Assembly (NCBI GenBank): GCA_937922805.1
Contig: CALAJV010000006.1
Location: 248,001-312,000, forward strand
Length of the DNA: 64,000 nucleotides
Source of the DNA: an uncultured Acidimicrobiales bacterium
Lineage (GTDB): Bacteria > Actinomycetota > Acidimicrobiia > Acidimicrobiales > SZUA-35
Direction: 5' to 3'
Each line of letters starts with the position of its first letter. The stretch's first letter is position 1. The position numbers were made by a program, and so were the translations under genes. The notes under the pieces are model-generated. The model was not told where the DNA came from and searched no databases. It was given only the letters and a program-made list of their open reading frames with translations. Below are positions 8,052 to 16,810 of the stretch, in pieces.

Positions 8052-8825
8052 TTGGCGACTCCTAATTCGGCACCAGAAAGCGCCCTTTGGCTAGATCCTT
8101 GTTTTGGAGCCTCGGGCGACATGTTCCTCGGCGTGTTGACCTCACTTGGGGCTTGCATCGACCAAATTTCAACCGAGCTCGAAAAGCTCAATATTTCGGA
8201 TTGGGAACTGACCAGCGAGCAAGCCACTCGATGTTCCCTAGTAGCGACTCGAGTCAGAGTTTCAACCTCTGACACGTCTCATCACCGCTCGTGGTCCTCG
8301 ATCGACTCTCTGATTGAGCAGTCCAAGATCGACTCGTTTGCCAGCAACGGTGCTCGCCGTTCGTTTCGCCTTTTAGCTGAGGCGGAAGCGGCAATACACG
8401 ATGTCGATGTCGACGACGTTCACTTTCACGAGGTGGGTGCGGTTGATGCCATCGTCGACATTGTTGGCAGCTGGGTCGCTCTAGCGTCACTTGTTGCCAA
8501 GCAGCAAGTCAAAGAGGTAATAACTGGGCCAGTTGGCCTCGGTCACGGAACAGTAGTTGCTGCGCATGGCACGCTGCCCTTGCCTGCTCCAGCAACAGCT
8601 TCGCTATTACACGGGGCGTTGGTCCAGCCGCTTGACGCCGCTGGTGAATCTGTCACTCCGACCGGCGCTGCTCTACTAGCTTCGATGACCGACCGGTGGG
8701 GGCCGATCCCGTCCGGAGTCTTACTCAGAAACGGACGAGGCGCCGGTGGGCGAGATCCCAAACACTATCCAAATGTTATTAGTGGGTATCTTCTCGCCAT
8801 CGAACCGCGTGAAATACGCCATTGA
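8052..8825 (+). CDS. larC: LarC1-like nickel insertion protein lacking the C-terminal LarC2 domain
   Basis: 257 residues. It has the N-terminal LarC hallmark WLDPCFGASGDMFLG, then VHFHEVGAVDAIVDIVG and the GPVGLGHGTVVAAHGTLPLPAP block. Full LarC is about 400 residues, or is made by frameshifting from larC1 into larC2 as in Lactobacillus plantarum. Here the protein ends where LarC1 ends, and no LarC2-type sequence (ETNIDDM-like) is found in any forward frame of the next 185 bp. LarC2 carries the CTP/metal-binding module for nickel insertion. The TTG start follows AAAGGAG with 6-nt spacing. Confidence 0.87.
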   Translation: MATPNSAPESALWLDPCFGASGDMFLGVLTSLGACIDQISTELEKLNISDWELTSEQATRCSLVATRVRVSTSDTSHHRSWSSIDSLIEQSKIDSFASNGARRSFRLLAEAEAAIHDVDVDDVHFHEVGAVDAIVDIVGSWVALASLVAKQQVKEVITGPVGLGHGTVVAAHGTLPLPAPATASLLHGALVQPLDAAGESVTPTGAALLASMTDRWGPIPSGVLLRNGRGAGGRDPKHYPNVISGYLLAIEPREIRH

Positions 8826-8880
8826 TTATTTTCGCATCGTGACTATAACTATCGCAATATTTTGCTTATCGTAACAATTT

Positions 8881-8896
8881 GGCCACGTTAGTGGCC
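8881..8896 (+). terminator. Possible terminator or operator hairpin after larC
   Basis: A perfect 6-bp stem GGCCAC/GTGGCC with a 4-nt loop, followed by only three T. It lies 55 bp past the larC stop in an AT-rich stretch and 115 bp before the MarR gene, so it could equally be a regulator site. Confidence 0.3.
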
Positions 8897-9010
8897 TTTG
8901 CCCCAGTGCTATAGATTCTCACCATCTGTCTATCCACGTTAAATATCGCGAGGGAGAAATTTCTCGTACCGCAAGTAGCAAGCGCTGTTGTTTGCGACCA
9001 CACTCGGGTT

Positions 9011-9523
9011 GTGAGTTTCCAACGACCGATCCCAACACCTGCTCCTGCCGTCAATGTCGACGTTCGACGACGGGTCGGACGGGCCTGGCGTGAGATACGG
9101 CGAGGCGCCTCAACTACCAACGTGAAAGACCTCTTCTATGGTTCCGGCGAAGAGTTACTCGATATTGCCCTGGCCGATGCGCTGAGCGTGATCTGTCAAA
9201 ACAGTCCACTGCGAATGGGGGCTCTTGCCGAAGCGCTTCACATAACGCCTGCTTCGACAACGCGAGCAGTCAATTGTCTGGTTGAAAAGGGTCTTGTCGA
9301 CCGGGAGCGTGATGAGTCCGATCACCGCTCCATCGTTGTTTCTCCCACCATGGCGGGTAGGGAACGATACGGCGAAATCAGCAATCGGGTTCAGCATGGA
9401 CTGACAGCAATTCTTACTGAGTTCAATCAGGAAGAACAGGTCCAGCTAACCGAATACCTCGAACGGTTCGTCGCTGCGGTTGACAATTTGGCTGCTAACG
9501 GCCTCTCTGAGCTACCCGAGTAG
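9011..9523 (+). CDS. MarR-family transcriptional regulator
   Basis: 170 residues with a winged helix at about 60-120. The recognition helix region is ALAEALHITPASTTRAVNCL and the wing contains DRERDESDHRS, the conserved DxRxxxxxxT-like wing. About 45 N-terminal residues precede the domain, so the GTG at 9011 may be upstream of the true start; no strong ribosome-binding site supports it. The ligand is unknown. It lies between the lar operon and an alcohol dehydrogenase and could control either. Confidence 0.88.
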   Translation: MSFQRPIPTPAPAVNVDVRRRVGRAWREIRRGASTTNVKDLFYGSGEELLDIALADALSVICQNSPLRMGALAEALHITPASTTRAVNCLVEKGLVDRERDESDHRSIVVSPTMAGRERYGEISNRVQHGLTAILTEFNQEEQVQLTEYLERFVAAVDNLAANGLSELPE

Positions 9524-9701
9524 ACGACCAACCTCAACCTCTACGAACCGGATTTTCAAACTCTGGTATGGACGATTGCTTCAGTTGCGCCGCGCCCACC
9601 ACTGCAGCCGAACAATCAGTTGAGCCTGGACTCGCACCTCGACGCTATGGGCGGTACGGTTTGTTCCCAAACCTATGGTCGCCACGTAGAGGAGTGCATC
9701 A

Positions 9702-10790
9702 ATGAAAGCCGCTGTTCTGAACTCATGCCCTGGTCAACTTGAAATCGAAGACATCTCGATTGACAGCCCCGGCCCACGCGAGGTCCTAATAGAAACGAAG
9801 GCGGCCGGGCTTTGCCATAGCGATCTGCATTTCATGGAGGGCCTCTACCCCCACCCGTGTCCAACCGTGCTTGGGCATGAATCGGCTGGCGTGGTGGCCG
9901 AAGTCGGCAGTGATGTTCACTACGTCAAACCCGGCGATCACGTAATTACTTGTCTTTCCGCCTTCTGCGGGCATTGCGAATCCTGCATCGGCGGTCGACT
10001 ATCGCTATGTGAGAACAAGAATACGGAGTTGGTTCGATCTAAAGACGCCCCATCACGACTGAGCCGTAACGGTGAACCGGTTGAAACGTTTCTTCACTTG
10101 TCATCCTTTGCCGAGCAAATGCTCATCCACGAGAACGCTCTGGTGAAGATTCGTGAGGAGATGCCAATGGACAAAGCGGCCCTCATCGGGTGCGGCGTCA
10201 CCACCGGACTGGGGGCCGTTTTTCGAACCGCTAAGGTTGAGCCCGGCTCCACCGTGGCTGTGATCGGTTGCGGAGGAATCGGCCTATCGGCGATTCAAGG
10301 AGCCCGAATAGCCGGAGCGAACAAAGTAATCGCAGTCGACCGAGTTACATCGAAGCTAGAACTGGCTCAGGCTTTGGGCGCCACCCATGTTGTCGACGCC
10401 AGTGATGGAAACGCGGTCGAGCAGGTACGAGAGCTAACTGAAGGCCACGGAGTTCACTACAGTTTTGAAGCCGTCGGATTGAAAGAAACTGCCGAGCAGT
10501 CCTTTCAGATGCTTCGCAACGGCGGCCAAGCAACCGTCATTGGCATGATTCCCGTCGGCACCATGGTTGAAGTTCACGGGGTCGACTTCCTCTACGAGAA
10601 AACTCTAACCGGTTCCAACATGGGATCGAATCAGTTCCGTACCGATATGCCACGGTTCGTTGAGATGTACCTCGACGGCCGATTAATGCTTGACGAGATG
10701 GTCTCCAAAACAATTTCTCTCGAACAAATCAATGAGGGGTTCGCTGAGATGAAGACCGGAGCGGTAGCTCGAAGCGTAATCGAGTTCTAG
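9702..10790 (+). CDS. Zinc-dependent alcohol dehydrogenase
   Basis: 362 residues of the medium-chain dehydrogenase/reductase family. Catalytic zinc ligands are C38 and H59-E60. The structural zinc site is complete (C89, C92, C95, C103). The Rossmann motif GCGGIG lies near 195, and an Asp downstream (IAVDR) suggests NAD(H). Similarity is to the class I/III (including mycothiol/NDMA-type) branch; the alcohol substrate cannot be read from sequence. AGAGGAG 7 nt before the ATG is among the best ribosome-binding sites in the window. The GNAT gene follows 9 bp later. Confidence 0.9.
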   Translation: MKAAVLNSCPGQLEIEDISIDSPGPREVLIETKAAGLCHSDLHFMEGLYPHPCPTVLGHESAGVVAEVGSDVHYVKPGDHVITCLSAFCGHCESCIGGRLSLCENKNTELVRSKDAPSRLSRNGEPVETFLHLSSFAEQMLIHENALVKIREEMPMDKAALIGCGVTTGLGAVFRTAKVEPGSTVAVIGCGGIGLSAIQGARIAGANKVIAVDRVTSKLELAQALGATHVVDASDGNAVEQVRELTEGHGVHYSFEAVGLKETAEQSFQMLRNGGQATVIGMIPVGTMVEVHGVDFLYEKTLTGSNMGSNQFRTDMPRFVEMYLDGRLMLDEMVSKTISLEQINEGFAEMKTGAVARSVIEF

Positions 10791-10799
10791 CTAGCCCCC

Positions 10800-11312
10800 A
10801 TGGCCCCGATCCCAATTCTCGAAACCGAGCGGCTTGTGCTGCGAGGATTCACCTCAGCTGATTTCGAGCCGATGGCAACGTTCTACGCTGACCCTATTTC
10901 CAAGTTTTACGGCGGCCCGTGCAACCGGGCCGACGCTTGGCGAAGGTTTGCGGTTTTCCCAGGCCACTGGCAACTTCGCGGCTATGGGCCATGGGCGCTG
11001 GAAACGAAATCAACCGGACACTTCATCGGAATCTGCGGGCCTTGGTATCCCGAAGGATGGATCGAACCTGAAATAACTTGGGCTCTTCTACCTGAGCATC
11101 AGGGTAATGGCTATGCCACTGAAGCGGCCAAGCGCTCCCTTCAAGCCGCCTACGCCGACTTCGGTTGGTCGACTGCAGTAAGTGTGATCGCTGTTGACAA
11201 TGACCCGTCAGCAGTTTTGGCCCGCAGGCTCGGAGCTGAAGTCGAATCCTCGCTGGAATTACCGAGCGGACCACACCACGTTTATCGTCACACTCCAATG
11301 GCGACACTCTGA
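10800..11312 (+). CDS. GNAT-family N-acetyltransferase (RimJ/RimL-like)
   Basis: 170 residues opening with ILETERLVLRGF, typical of RimJ/RimL-type acetyltransferases. The acetyl-CoA pyrophosphate-binding stretch is LPEHQGNGYATEAAK (about 96-110). The acceptor may be a protein N-terminus, amino acid or small amine. It starts 9 bp after the dehydrogenase stop, so the two are probably co-transcribed. Confidence 0.88.
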   Translation: MAPIPILETERLVLRGFTSADFEPMATFYADPISKFYGGPCNRADAWRRFAVFPGHWQLRGYGPWALETKSTGHFIGICGPWYPEGWIEPEITWALLPEHQGNGYATEAAKRSLQAAYADFGWSTAVSVIAVDNDPSAVLARRLGAEVESSLELPSGPHHVYRHTPMATL

Positions 11313-11360
11313 GTATCTCACCACGTTCTTTGCTTCCGTTGGCGTCGACCAGTGCGATAC

Positions 11361-12431
11361 TTAGACATAGTTCTCGTAAATATCGCTATAGCGATCGAGG
11401 CCACCTAACCCTGGCCATCGCAGTTTTTCGCTCGCCAATCTGAAACCAAGGTCGACGCCGTCAGATGTGCTAATCGATGGCGATGCAAACGACACTAACA
11501 AGCCGGCAGCAAACGCGTCGCCGGTGCCAGTGTCGTCGACGATCTGGTCCGCTCTGAGCTGCACCGGATTCTGGAAGATCCGATGTTCGAAGCCAGACTC
11601 TGAATCAGCAAAGATTTCGACTCGATCAGGTCGCTTCAAAACGATGGCCGGTGAGGTAGGAGCCATCGGGCGGTTACTGGTTGCCTTGGCGTGATACAAA
11701 TCCCGATCGGTTCGGTTGGTATAAAAGTCGAACTCGGTCTGATTGAGAAACAACCAATCGGACAGCTCTAGCATCGAGTCGACCCCCACTGGTACGGGCG
11801 AGTTGGTCCATTGCGCTCCCGGGTCGCTACACAAAAGCGTTGATGGAGATACTCGTTTCACTTCTGAAAGTATGTCCAGCAGCGGGCTCATATCGGCAAG
11901 GCCAGCGAATGAGGTAACGAGAACTACCTTTGCTTCACAGAGATACGAAACAATGGCTTGCTTGTTTCTTATCAAGTATTTGAGGACGGATCGGTTCGCT
12001 CCTGGGGACGTCAACAAGGTTCGTTCCCCATTATTGGTGCGGGAGATGCAAACCCCGGCTAGATCGTCGCTGTCGAAGATATGTCGATCATCTATACGTA
12101 AGGACGCGAACCATGAACGTAGCGACAACCGGTCTGCGCCCGATTGTCCGCGAACCCCAACCAAGCCGACCGTCACCTCTGCACCGGTTGCCGCTATTGA
12201 CGCCAACGTATTTAGCGATGACCCACCAACGCTAGCGATGGACTCGTAATCGCTAATTGCTTCAAGCGCTTGAACAATTTCGGCCGGCGTTGCGGTTCGC
12301 TCCGAGCCAGGCTCGATCGAATCGAAAACTTCGTCCAGTCGATTGTTGTGGCCTCCAGCTGGGTTTGTTGAGAAGTTATCGAGGACAATGTAATCAACAT
12401 TTACCGCTCCGATCCCAACTACGTCTGGCAT
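11361..12431 (-). CDS. PfkB-family carbohydrate (ribokinase-like) kinase
   Basis: 356 residues. The first PfkB signature is GGSSLNTLASIAATG (from 69), and the second is DDTGTGDAFAAGLL with the catalytic base D305. The substrate-binding N-terminus (GGHNNRLDE) differs from ribokinase and fructokinase, so the sugar or nucleoside is unknown. The start lies 8 bp after the stop of the sucraseferredoxin-like gene, so the two form an operon. Confidence 0.87.
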   Translation of the reverse strand: MPDVVGIGAVNVDYIVLDNFSTNPAGGHNNRLDEVFDSIEPGSERTATPAEIVQALEAISDYESIASVGGSSLNTLASIAATGAEVTVGLVGVRGQSGADRLSLRSWFASLRIDDRHIFDSDDLAGVCISRTNNGERTLLTSPGANRSVLKYLIRNKQAIVSYLCEAKVVLVTSFAGLADMSPLLDILSEVKRVSPSTLLCSDPGAQWTNSPVPVGVDSMLELSDWLFLNQTEFDFYTNRTDRDLYHAKATSNRPMAPTSPAIVLKRPDRVEIFADSESGFEHRIFQNPVQLRADQIVDDTGTGDAFAAGLLVSFASPSISTSDGVDLGFRLASEKLRWPGLGGLDRYSDIYENYV

Positions 12432-12439
12432 AGCTGGTT

Positions 12440-13564
12440 CTATTGAACCGAGCGATCGGCCGCCGGGGCTTGATCGGCAGTGGGTCTATCCGGACCTTCG
12501 GATTCTTCATCGGCTGAGTCCAGAAGTCGAACCGAGTCGACCTGGTACTCGATGGAAGACTTGGCTGGCAGACCACCCGGACTATGACAGGCAATTGTGG
12601 GCACTTCTCGGCCCACCGAAACGATGACCTCCCACTGCTGCCCTTCCGATTCCACGACCCAACGGTGCTCTTGGGCTACACCGCCACCAGCTTCGCTTCT
12701 GAGACGTACCGAGCGGTCGGTTTCGTCAAAGCTCCATCCGATTTGAGACCACACAGCCCGCTCAGCTGTCTGAGCTGCCCCTCTTTCCGCCCCCCACCAT
12801 CCGCGACAACTGCTAACAACATCGACAACGTCGGTTGTCTTCGACAGAATTTTTGCTAGCTTATCGACCGTCAGATCTGCCCACATCCGACCGTCGGGGA
12901 GAGTCATAGCAGTCGGAGCGAAACGATGCCCGCCGGTGTGGCTAACTTTATAGACCACCGCATTTTCAATCGCCTCGACGTCATTGGCGAATCTCATTCC
13001 CTTGCTACCGCAGCAGATATCGTGCGAGCCCTGGGTGCAGACAATCAGCACGGGCGATGTCACTGGGCCTTGATCTCTTACAACTTCTGAAAGCTGGGGA
13101 GACAACTCGGCTCCGATCGGGTGCGCAGCCAACAATTCTGCGAAACCTAGCAGGTCACCGGCCATCACCTCGAAACGGTAGTGATCGACGACCTGCTCTT
13201 TGGTCTTATTCGAAGAGCCCGAGACTCCACCAAGGCCAGAGATCGCGTCAGAGCTAGAGACGCAGTTGCGGTCAAAAACGTTGACCGCAACCCCGCCGCC
13301 AGATACTACTTGGCTGGCAACCTCATCTGAGGAAGCAGAGGCTAGAACGCGGGTTGCCGTTGACGACTGGTCGAAAACTTCCTTTACCCCATTCAAGGCT
13401 GGATGGTTAAAAACCGGTTTTGGCCATGGGAGTGGCGTTTCAACTAGCACAATGCGATCAGCCCGAATCGCAGTTCCCACTGGATCGAGCTCAAGGCTAC
13501 GGCTGAAGTCAGAACACAAGACCGAGCTATCGGAATCCGGCAACAGGTCTTGAAGTGATCCCAT
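12440..13564 (-). CDS. Sucraseferredoxin-like (thioredoxin-like [2Fe-2S]) protein
   Basis: 374 residues from the ATG at 13564; a TTG one codon earlier is a weaker choice. The middle shows the Suc_Fer-like signature: CTQGSHDICCG (C176, C184, C185) and a later HTGGHRFAPT block, the ligands expected for a thioredoxin-fold iron-sulfur cluster. The family was named from a plant sucrose-degrading activity, and its bacterial role is unproven. TAAGCT 6 nt upstream of the ATG suggests a leaderless mRNA. It is co-directional with the PfkB kinase 8 bp downstream, a possible sugar link. Confidence 0.82.
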   Translation of the reverse strand: MGSLQDLLPDSDSSVLCSDFSRSLELDPVGTAIRADRIVLVETPLPWPKPVFNHPALNGVKEVFDQSSTATRVLASASSDEVASQVVSGGGVAVNVFDRNCVSSSDAISGLGGVSGSSNKTKEQVVDHYRFEVMAGDLLGFAELLAAHPIGAELSPQLSEVVRDQGPVTSPVLIVCTQGSHDICCGSKGMRFANDVEAIENAVVYKVSHTGGHRFAPTAMTLPDGRMWADLTVDKLAKILSKTTDVVDVVSSCRGWWGAERGAAQTAERAVWSQIGWSFDETDRSVRLRSEAGGGVAQEHRWVVESEGQQWEVIVSVGREVPTIACHSPGGLPAKSSIEYQVDSVRLLDSADEESEGPDRPTADQAPAADRSVQ

Positions 13565-13593
13565 CAAGGCAGCTTACCGCGATGGGCGAACGA

Positions 13594-13696
13594 GGCTCAC
13601 TTCTTCAACGCAACCAGAGTGCTCAACCTCAAGAGCCAGCGTTGGATTGTGATCAAGCCTCGGCTCACTTCTCCAACGCAACCAGAGTGCTCAACC
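13594..13696. repeat. 35-bp intergenic direct repeat, two copies
   Basis: Copies at 13594-13628 and 13662-13696 differ at one base and start 68 bp apart. They fill the 155-bp gap between imuB and the sucraseferredoxin gene. Each ends in GTGCTCAACC, a string also present at about 21214-21223 in another intergenic region. They may be relics of a small dispersed intergenic repeat family. Confidence 0.8.
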
Positions 13697-13720
13697 GGGC
13701 AAGCTAGTTACCAAAGCTGG

Positions 13721-15379
13721 CTATGAATAGGTAGCTTCAATACTCCAAGTGCCTCTTTCAATAATTAGTAGATGGGCGGATTGATCTTCAAGCACTACCT
13801 GTAGTCGAGCCTGGCGACGACTTGTTAGCGGATCCCACCAACGTTGCTCTGACGGCCATGGGCCAGCCCATTTACCAATTTTTTTGGTACCAGAACTAAC
13901 GGGACGATGACCGACCAGCATTACCAATTCAAAGGGGGTGTCGGTTATCTCACCTCGAGCATTAACTGTAACTAACTCACCATTAGCATCAAGCAATTCA
14001 ACCGGTACTGGGTCTACATAAAATCGAGCTGGTGATGGCATCGGCAGCTGCCCAGGCCACGGCTCGACAACCCACTTCTTGTCTGCTGCAGGCCGTTCTT
14101 CAGCTAAGTTAACGGCAACAGCCGGGATTAACGCTAGCTGTTCCCCTGGTCCGACGCCTCCCCGGAACTCAGGCACAGTAATAGAATCAGACCCAAGAAG
14201 GGCCTGGAGCCGAGCTACCACTCGACTAACATCATCGGCCTTAGCCTTACTATCGATAGAAAGGCCACCACCAGAAAAACCATGCCCTGAAAGACTGAGC
14301 TGCCGACCAACCGCTGGAACCACCTCGTCCGGAATCAGCGTGAGTCGCAGTATTCCTGATGACGGGCGACCAGCGCTCTGATTAAGCCAACCATCCAATT
14401 GCCAACGGGCCCTATCAGCTACCGCAGCCGCTGAAAGGGTTCCGGCATGTCGCCATAACCGTTTTTGGATCTCCCCATTTTCAGTTTCCGCTTCTATCCC
14501 AACTCGGGTACAGGCCAATCCTCGTGAACTCAAGGCTTGATTAAATTCATCCGCTAAAACTTTGACTGCAAAGGCGCACCGTTCGATTCTTTCTACTGGA
14601 GGTTCAAACGTCCACGTCGATGCCAGGTCCAACGCCGGACGCCGCAGATCAGGCGGATAGCCATCTTCACCTTGCGCTAGCCGGTGCGCTAATTGACCGT
14701 CTCGACCAAAACGACCAACGACATCGGCAGAAGAGAGCTGGGCGAATAACCCGAGCGTTCGTAGCCCAAGATGGCTTAGTGTTTCTACCAACGCTGGCAT
14801 TTCTAGCGCCGCAATATTGATACCAGAGAGAAAGTCGGCGCTACCACCAGCGGGAATAATAGTGACCGCTCCGGAACTCCTGCTGACTGTTGTTGATGCT
14901 TTCTCGTAGGTCGAGGGAAGGCCAATTGCTTTAGCCGCTAGGTGAGCGGCAAACGTACCGTCGGCAATCGCCACTCGGGCCTTAGCCCGACGAGGCACCG
15001 CAACCAGAGCAGTATTCAGCATGTGGTCGGCTAAGGCATCGTCACCACCAAAGAACCGAGACGGGCCACGAGTTGGGAAGCCGACAAGACCAGGTCCGGC
15101 AACTTCGACTCGAGGAGTTATGGCATCAAGAGCGGCAACGACCGGTTCGAAAAGACGAGCTTCTCGATCAACGTCACGGTTGAGCATGGCTATGTCAGGG
15201 CATAAAGATTGCGCTTGTCTTCTTCGTTGACCAACCACTACCCCATCGTCACGAGCCGCTTGAGATGTGGCGAATACTCTGTTAGCGACAAGAACTGCTG
15301 CTGGTTCCTCCGGAGGTACTCCCCAAGTGATAACTGGCCAGTCGGGGCACCAAATAACAGCCATACGCAAACCTGGCAA
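13721..15379 (-). CDS. imuB: ImuB, catalytically inactive Y-family polymerase of the SOS mutasome
   Basis: 552 residues. The N-terminus reads AVIWCPDWPV where active Y-family polymerases have a metal-binding Asp, as in mycobacterial ImuB, so it is a scaffold rather than a polymerase. The finger/thumb region follows to about 260. At 360-365 is QLSLSG, positioned like the clamp-binding QLPLWG motif of Mycobacterium ImuB. The C-terminal domain is the one that binds ImuA and DnaE2 in mycobacteria. The gene lies 5 bp after imuA. No dnaE2 is present in the window. Confidence 0.9.
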   Translation of the reverse strand: MPGLRMAVIWCPDWPVITWGVPPEEPAAVLVANRVFATSQAARDDGVVVGQRRRQAQSLCPDIAMLNRDVDREARLFEPVVAALDAITPRVEVAGPGLVGFPTRGPSRFFGGDDALADHMLNTALVAVPRRAKARVAIADGTFAAHLAAKAIGLPSTYEKASTTVSRSSGAVTIIPAGGSADFLSGINIAALEMPALVETLSHLGLRTLGLFAQLSSADVVGRFGRDGQLAHRLAQGEDGYPPDLRRPALDLASTWTFEPPVERIERCAFAVKVLADEFNQALSSRGLACTRVGIEAETENGEIQKRLWRHAGTLSAAAVADRARWQLDGWLNQSAGRPSSGILRLTLIPDEVVPAVGRQLSLSGHGFSGGGLSIDSKAKADDVSRVVARLQALLGSDSITVPEFRGGVGPGEQLALIPAVAVNLAEERPAADKKWVVEPWPGQLPMPSPARFYVDPVPVELLDANGELVTVNARGEITDTPFELVMLVGHRPVSSGTKKIGKWAGPWPSEQRWWDPLTSRRQARLQVVLEDQSAHLLIIERGTWSIEATYS

Positions 15380-15384
15380 CGACC

Positions 15385-16233
15385 TTACTCCCTCACCAGT
15401 GGGGCCCGATATCGAGTCATCGCAAAGTCGAGACCTTTCCCGGTGCCGTCTAGCTCGGTGCCGTCTAGCTCGGTGCTGCTGTTAGCAGCTTCGATTGATC
15501 CACTAGCCCCGGGCAACCATACGTGAGCTTGCTGATATCGAGCCATTGATCGGCGACCAGTAGCGGCAACCGATACCAACCGACGCTGTAACCGCCCATG
15601 ACCCTGGCCAGTTCCTTCCCATCTATGGGTTGAAGCGGTGAGCGACACATCAAGCGCTTGAGGCCAGGACCGTCCACCGTCCAGGTGGAAGAGGAGCGTT
15701 TGTTGTTCACGAGCGCGCCCGCTAAGGCGCCTCGCTTCAACCCCTTTAACTCTCTGAGCGGGATTAATGCAAACAATCTCAACCGCCTCAATTAACCAAG
15801 CGACAACGCTTGCGAACTGAGGAGCCGGTGGAGTTTCAATCACAAGGATACGGTCGAGAGGTATTCCATATTCGCTAGCTGCTAGCAAACCAAGGTCTTC
15901 TAAACCGACAATAGCTATCCAGCCATCAGGGCTGAGGGCAGCTGAGACCAACGAAAACGCCACCGACCATCCCCCATCACCGCTTACCCCAATCGATGAA
16001 CCAGGAGCTAGCCCTCCAGTGGGAAATAACATACGCAAAGGTTCAGGAACAGCCACATAGCACTCACTGCGCAACGACACCGACGCTACTCGTTGTTTCA
16101 ACGCAACAAGATCCGAATCGGTAGCCGATAGTGAAGGGCGAGTACTACCCCCAGCATTGCTGTTGTTCGAACCACTACTGTCTGAATCAGTATTCAGCGA
16201 AGGCTTCTGAATAGATGTTCTTTGCATGATCAT
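15385..16233 (-). CDS. imuA: ImuA/ImuA' mutasome protein (RecA-like fold)
   Basis: 282 residues. The first 45 are Ser/Asn-rich and probably disordered. A RecA-like core follows with LFPTGGLAPGSSIGVSGDGG in place of a proper Walker A, as expected for ImuA'. It precedes imuB by 5 bp and has a LexA site immediately upstream, the standard arrangement for SOS-induced mutagenesis cassettes. A short 15-bp tandem repeat (15441-15480) near its end encodes repeated T-E-L-D-G. The start could also be two codons later. Confidence 0.87.
   Translation of the reverse strand: MIMQRTSIQKPSLNTDSDSSGSNNSNAGGSTRPSLSATDSDLVALKQRVASVSLRSECYVAVPEPLRMLFPTGGLAPGSSIGVSGDGGWSVAFSLVSAALSPDGWIAIVGLEDLGLLAASEYGIPLDRILVIETPPAPQFASVVAWLIEAVEIVCINPAQRVKGVEARRLSGRAREQQTLLFHLDGGRSWPQALDVSLTASTHRWEGTGQGHGRLQRRLVSVAATGRRSMARYQQAHVWLPGASGSIEAANSSTELDGTELDGTGKGLDFAMTRYRAPLVRE
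15441..15480. repeat. 15-bp tandem repeat near the imuA 3' end
   Basis: About 2.6 copies of CGGTGCCGTCTAGCT, in frame with imuA, giving S/T-E-L-D-G repeats in the C-terminal tail. It adds length polymorphism without frameshift. Confidence 0.8.
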
Positions 16234-16243
16234 TCCAGCCTAC

Positions 16244-16257
16244 CGAACATATGTTCG
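16244..16257. promoter_or_regulatory. LexA box (SOS operator) for imuA-imuB
   Basis: Perfect 14-bp palindrome CGAACATATGTTCG, matching the Bacillus/Actinobacteria LexA consensus CGAAC-N4-GTTCG. It ends 10 bp before the imuA start. A possible -10 TACTAT lies on the minus strand beside it (about 16258-16263), so LexA would cover the transcription start. It is also 77 bp upstream of the divergent plus-strand gene at 16335. Confidence 0.92.
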
Positions 16258-16334
16258 ATAGTACAAGAGGTAGGCTGACATCGGCTGAATAAGGCCGAAA
16301 TGGCCATTTGCCAAAGAGAACTAGGAGAACGCTA

Positions 16335-16703
16335 ATGAGTCAAGACAGCTGGAAAGACGTAAAAGGTAAAGTCGAAGGGCTTGGACTAAAACTCAAGCTC
16401 CACCTCGAACAAGAAGCCGACGAGACCAACGACGAAGTTAACCCTGGCGACACCAAAGCGGCAATTGAAGAACTGGGAACGAAGCTACAAGATGCCTTTG
16501 CCAGCTTTGGCGCCGCAGCCAAAGATCAAGCGGTCCGAGACGATGTCAAAGACATTGGCCTCACGCTCAAAGACGCTATGTACGAGACGCTATCGACCGT
16601 CGGTGGCGAAGTTAGTGAAGCAGTCAAAAAGGCGCGAGGCGAAGCGCCTTCAACCAGTGAGGCCGATGCTGGTACTAGCACCAGCGATAGCACAGACAGC
16701 TAA
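16335..16703 (+). CDS. Small helical protein of unknown function
   Basis: 122 residues from the ATG at 16335, chosen because AGGAGA lies about 8 nt upstream. The frame is open to a TTG at 16308, but that has no site. The sequence is rich in Lys, Glu and Ala with long amphipathic helices (about 5-30 and 40-95), and a Ser/Thr/Asp-rich tail. There is no signal peptide, membrane segment or Cys. It is divergent from imuA and could share its LexA-controlled region. I do not recognise the family; a stress-associated helical protein is a guess. Confidence 0.75.
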   Translation: MSQDSWKDVKGKVEGLGLKLKLHLEQEADETNDEVNPGDTKAAIEELGTKLQDAFASFGAAAKDQAVRDDVKDIGLTLKDAMYETLSTVGGEVSEAVKKARGEAPSTSEADAGTSTSDSTDS

Positions 16704-16810
16704 AGGTACTCGTTAGTCCTGAATCCCATGACCACAATCGTTCGGACGCCATTCTGAGCAAACCAAAAACGTCGGCCTTTCGACCCGAAGTTCGACGAGT
16801 ACTACCGGTC

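Noticed and set aside
8826..9010. A hidden larC2 reached by frameshift from larC
   Set aside because: No forward frame has LarC2-like residues, and the stretch is AT-rich with a hairpin.
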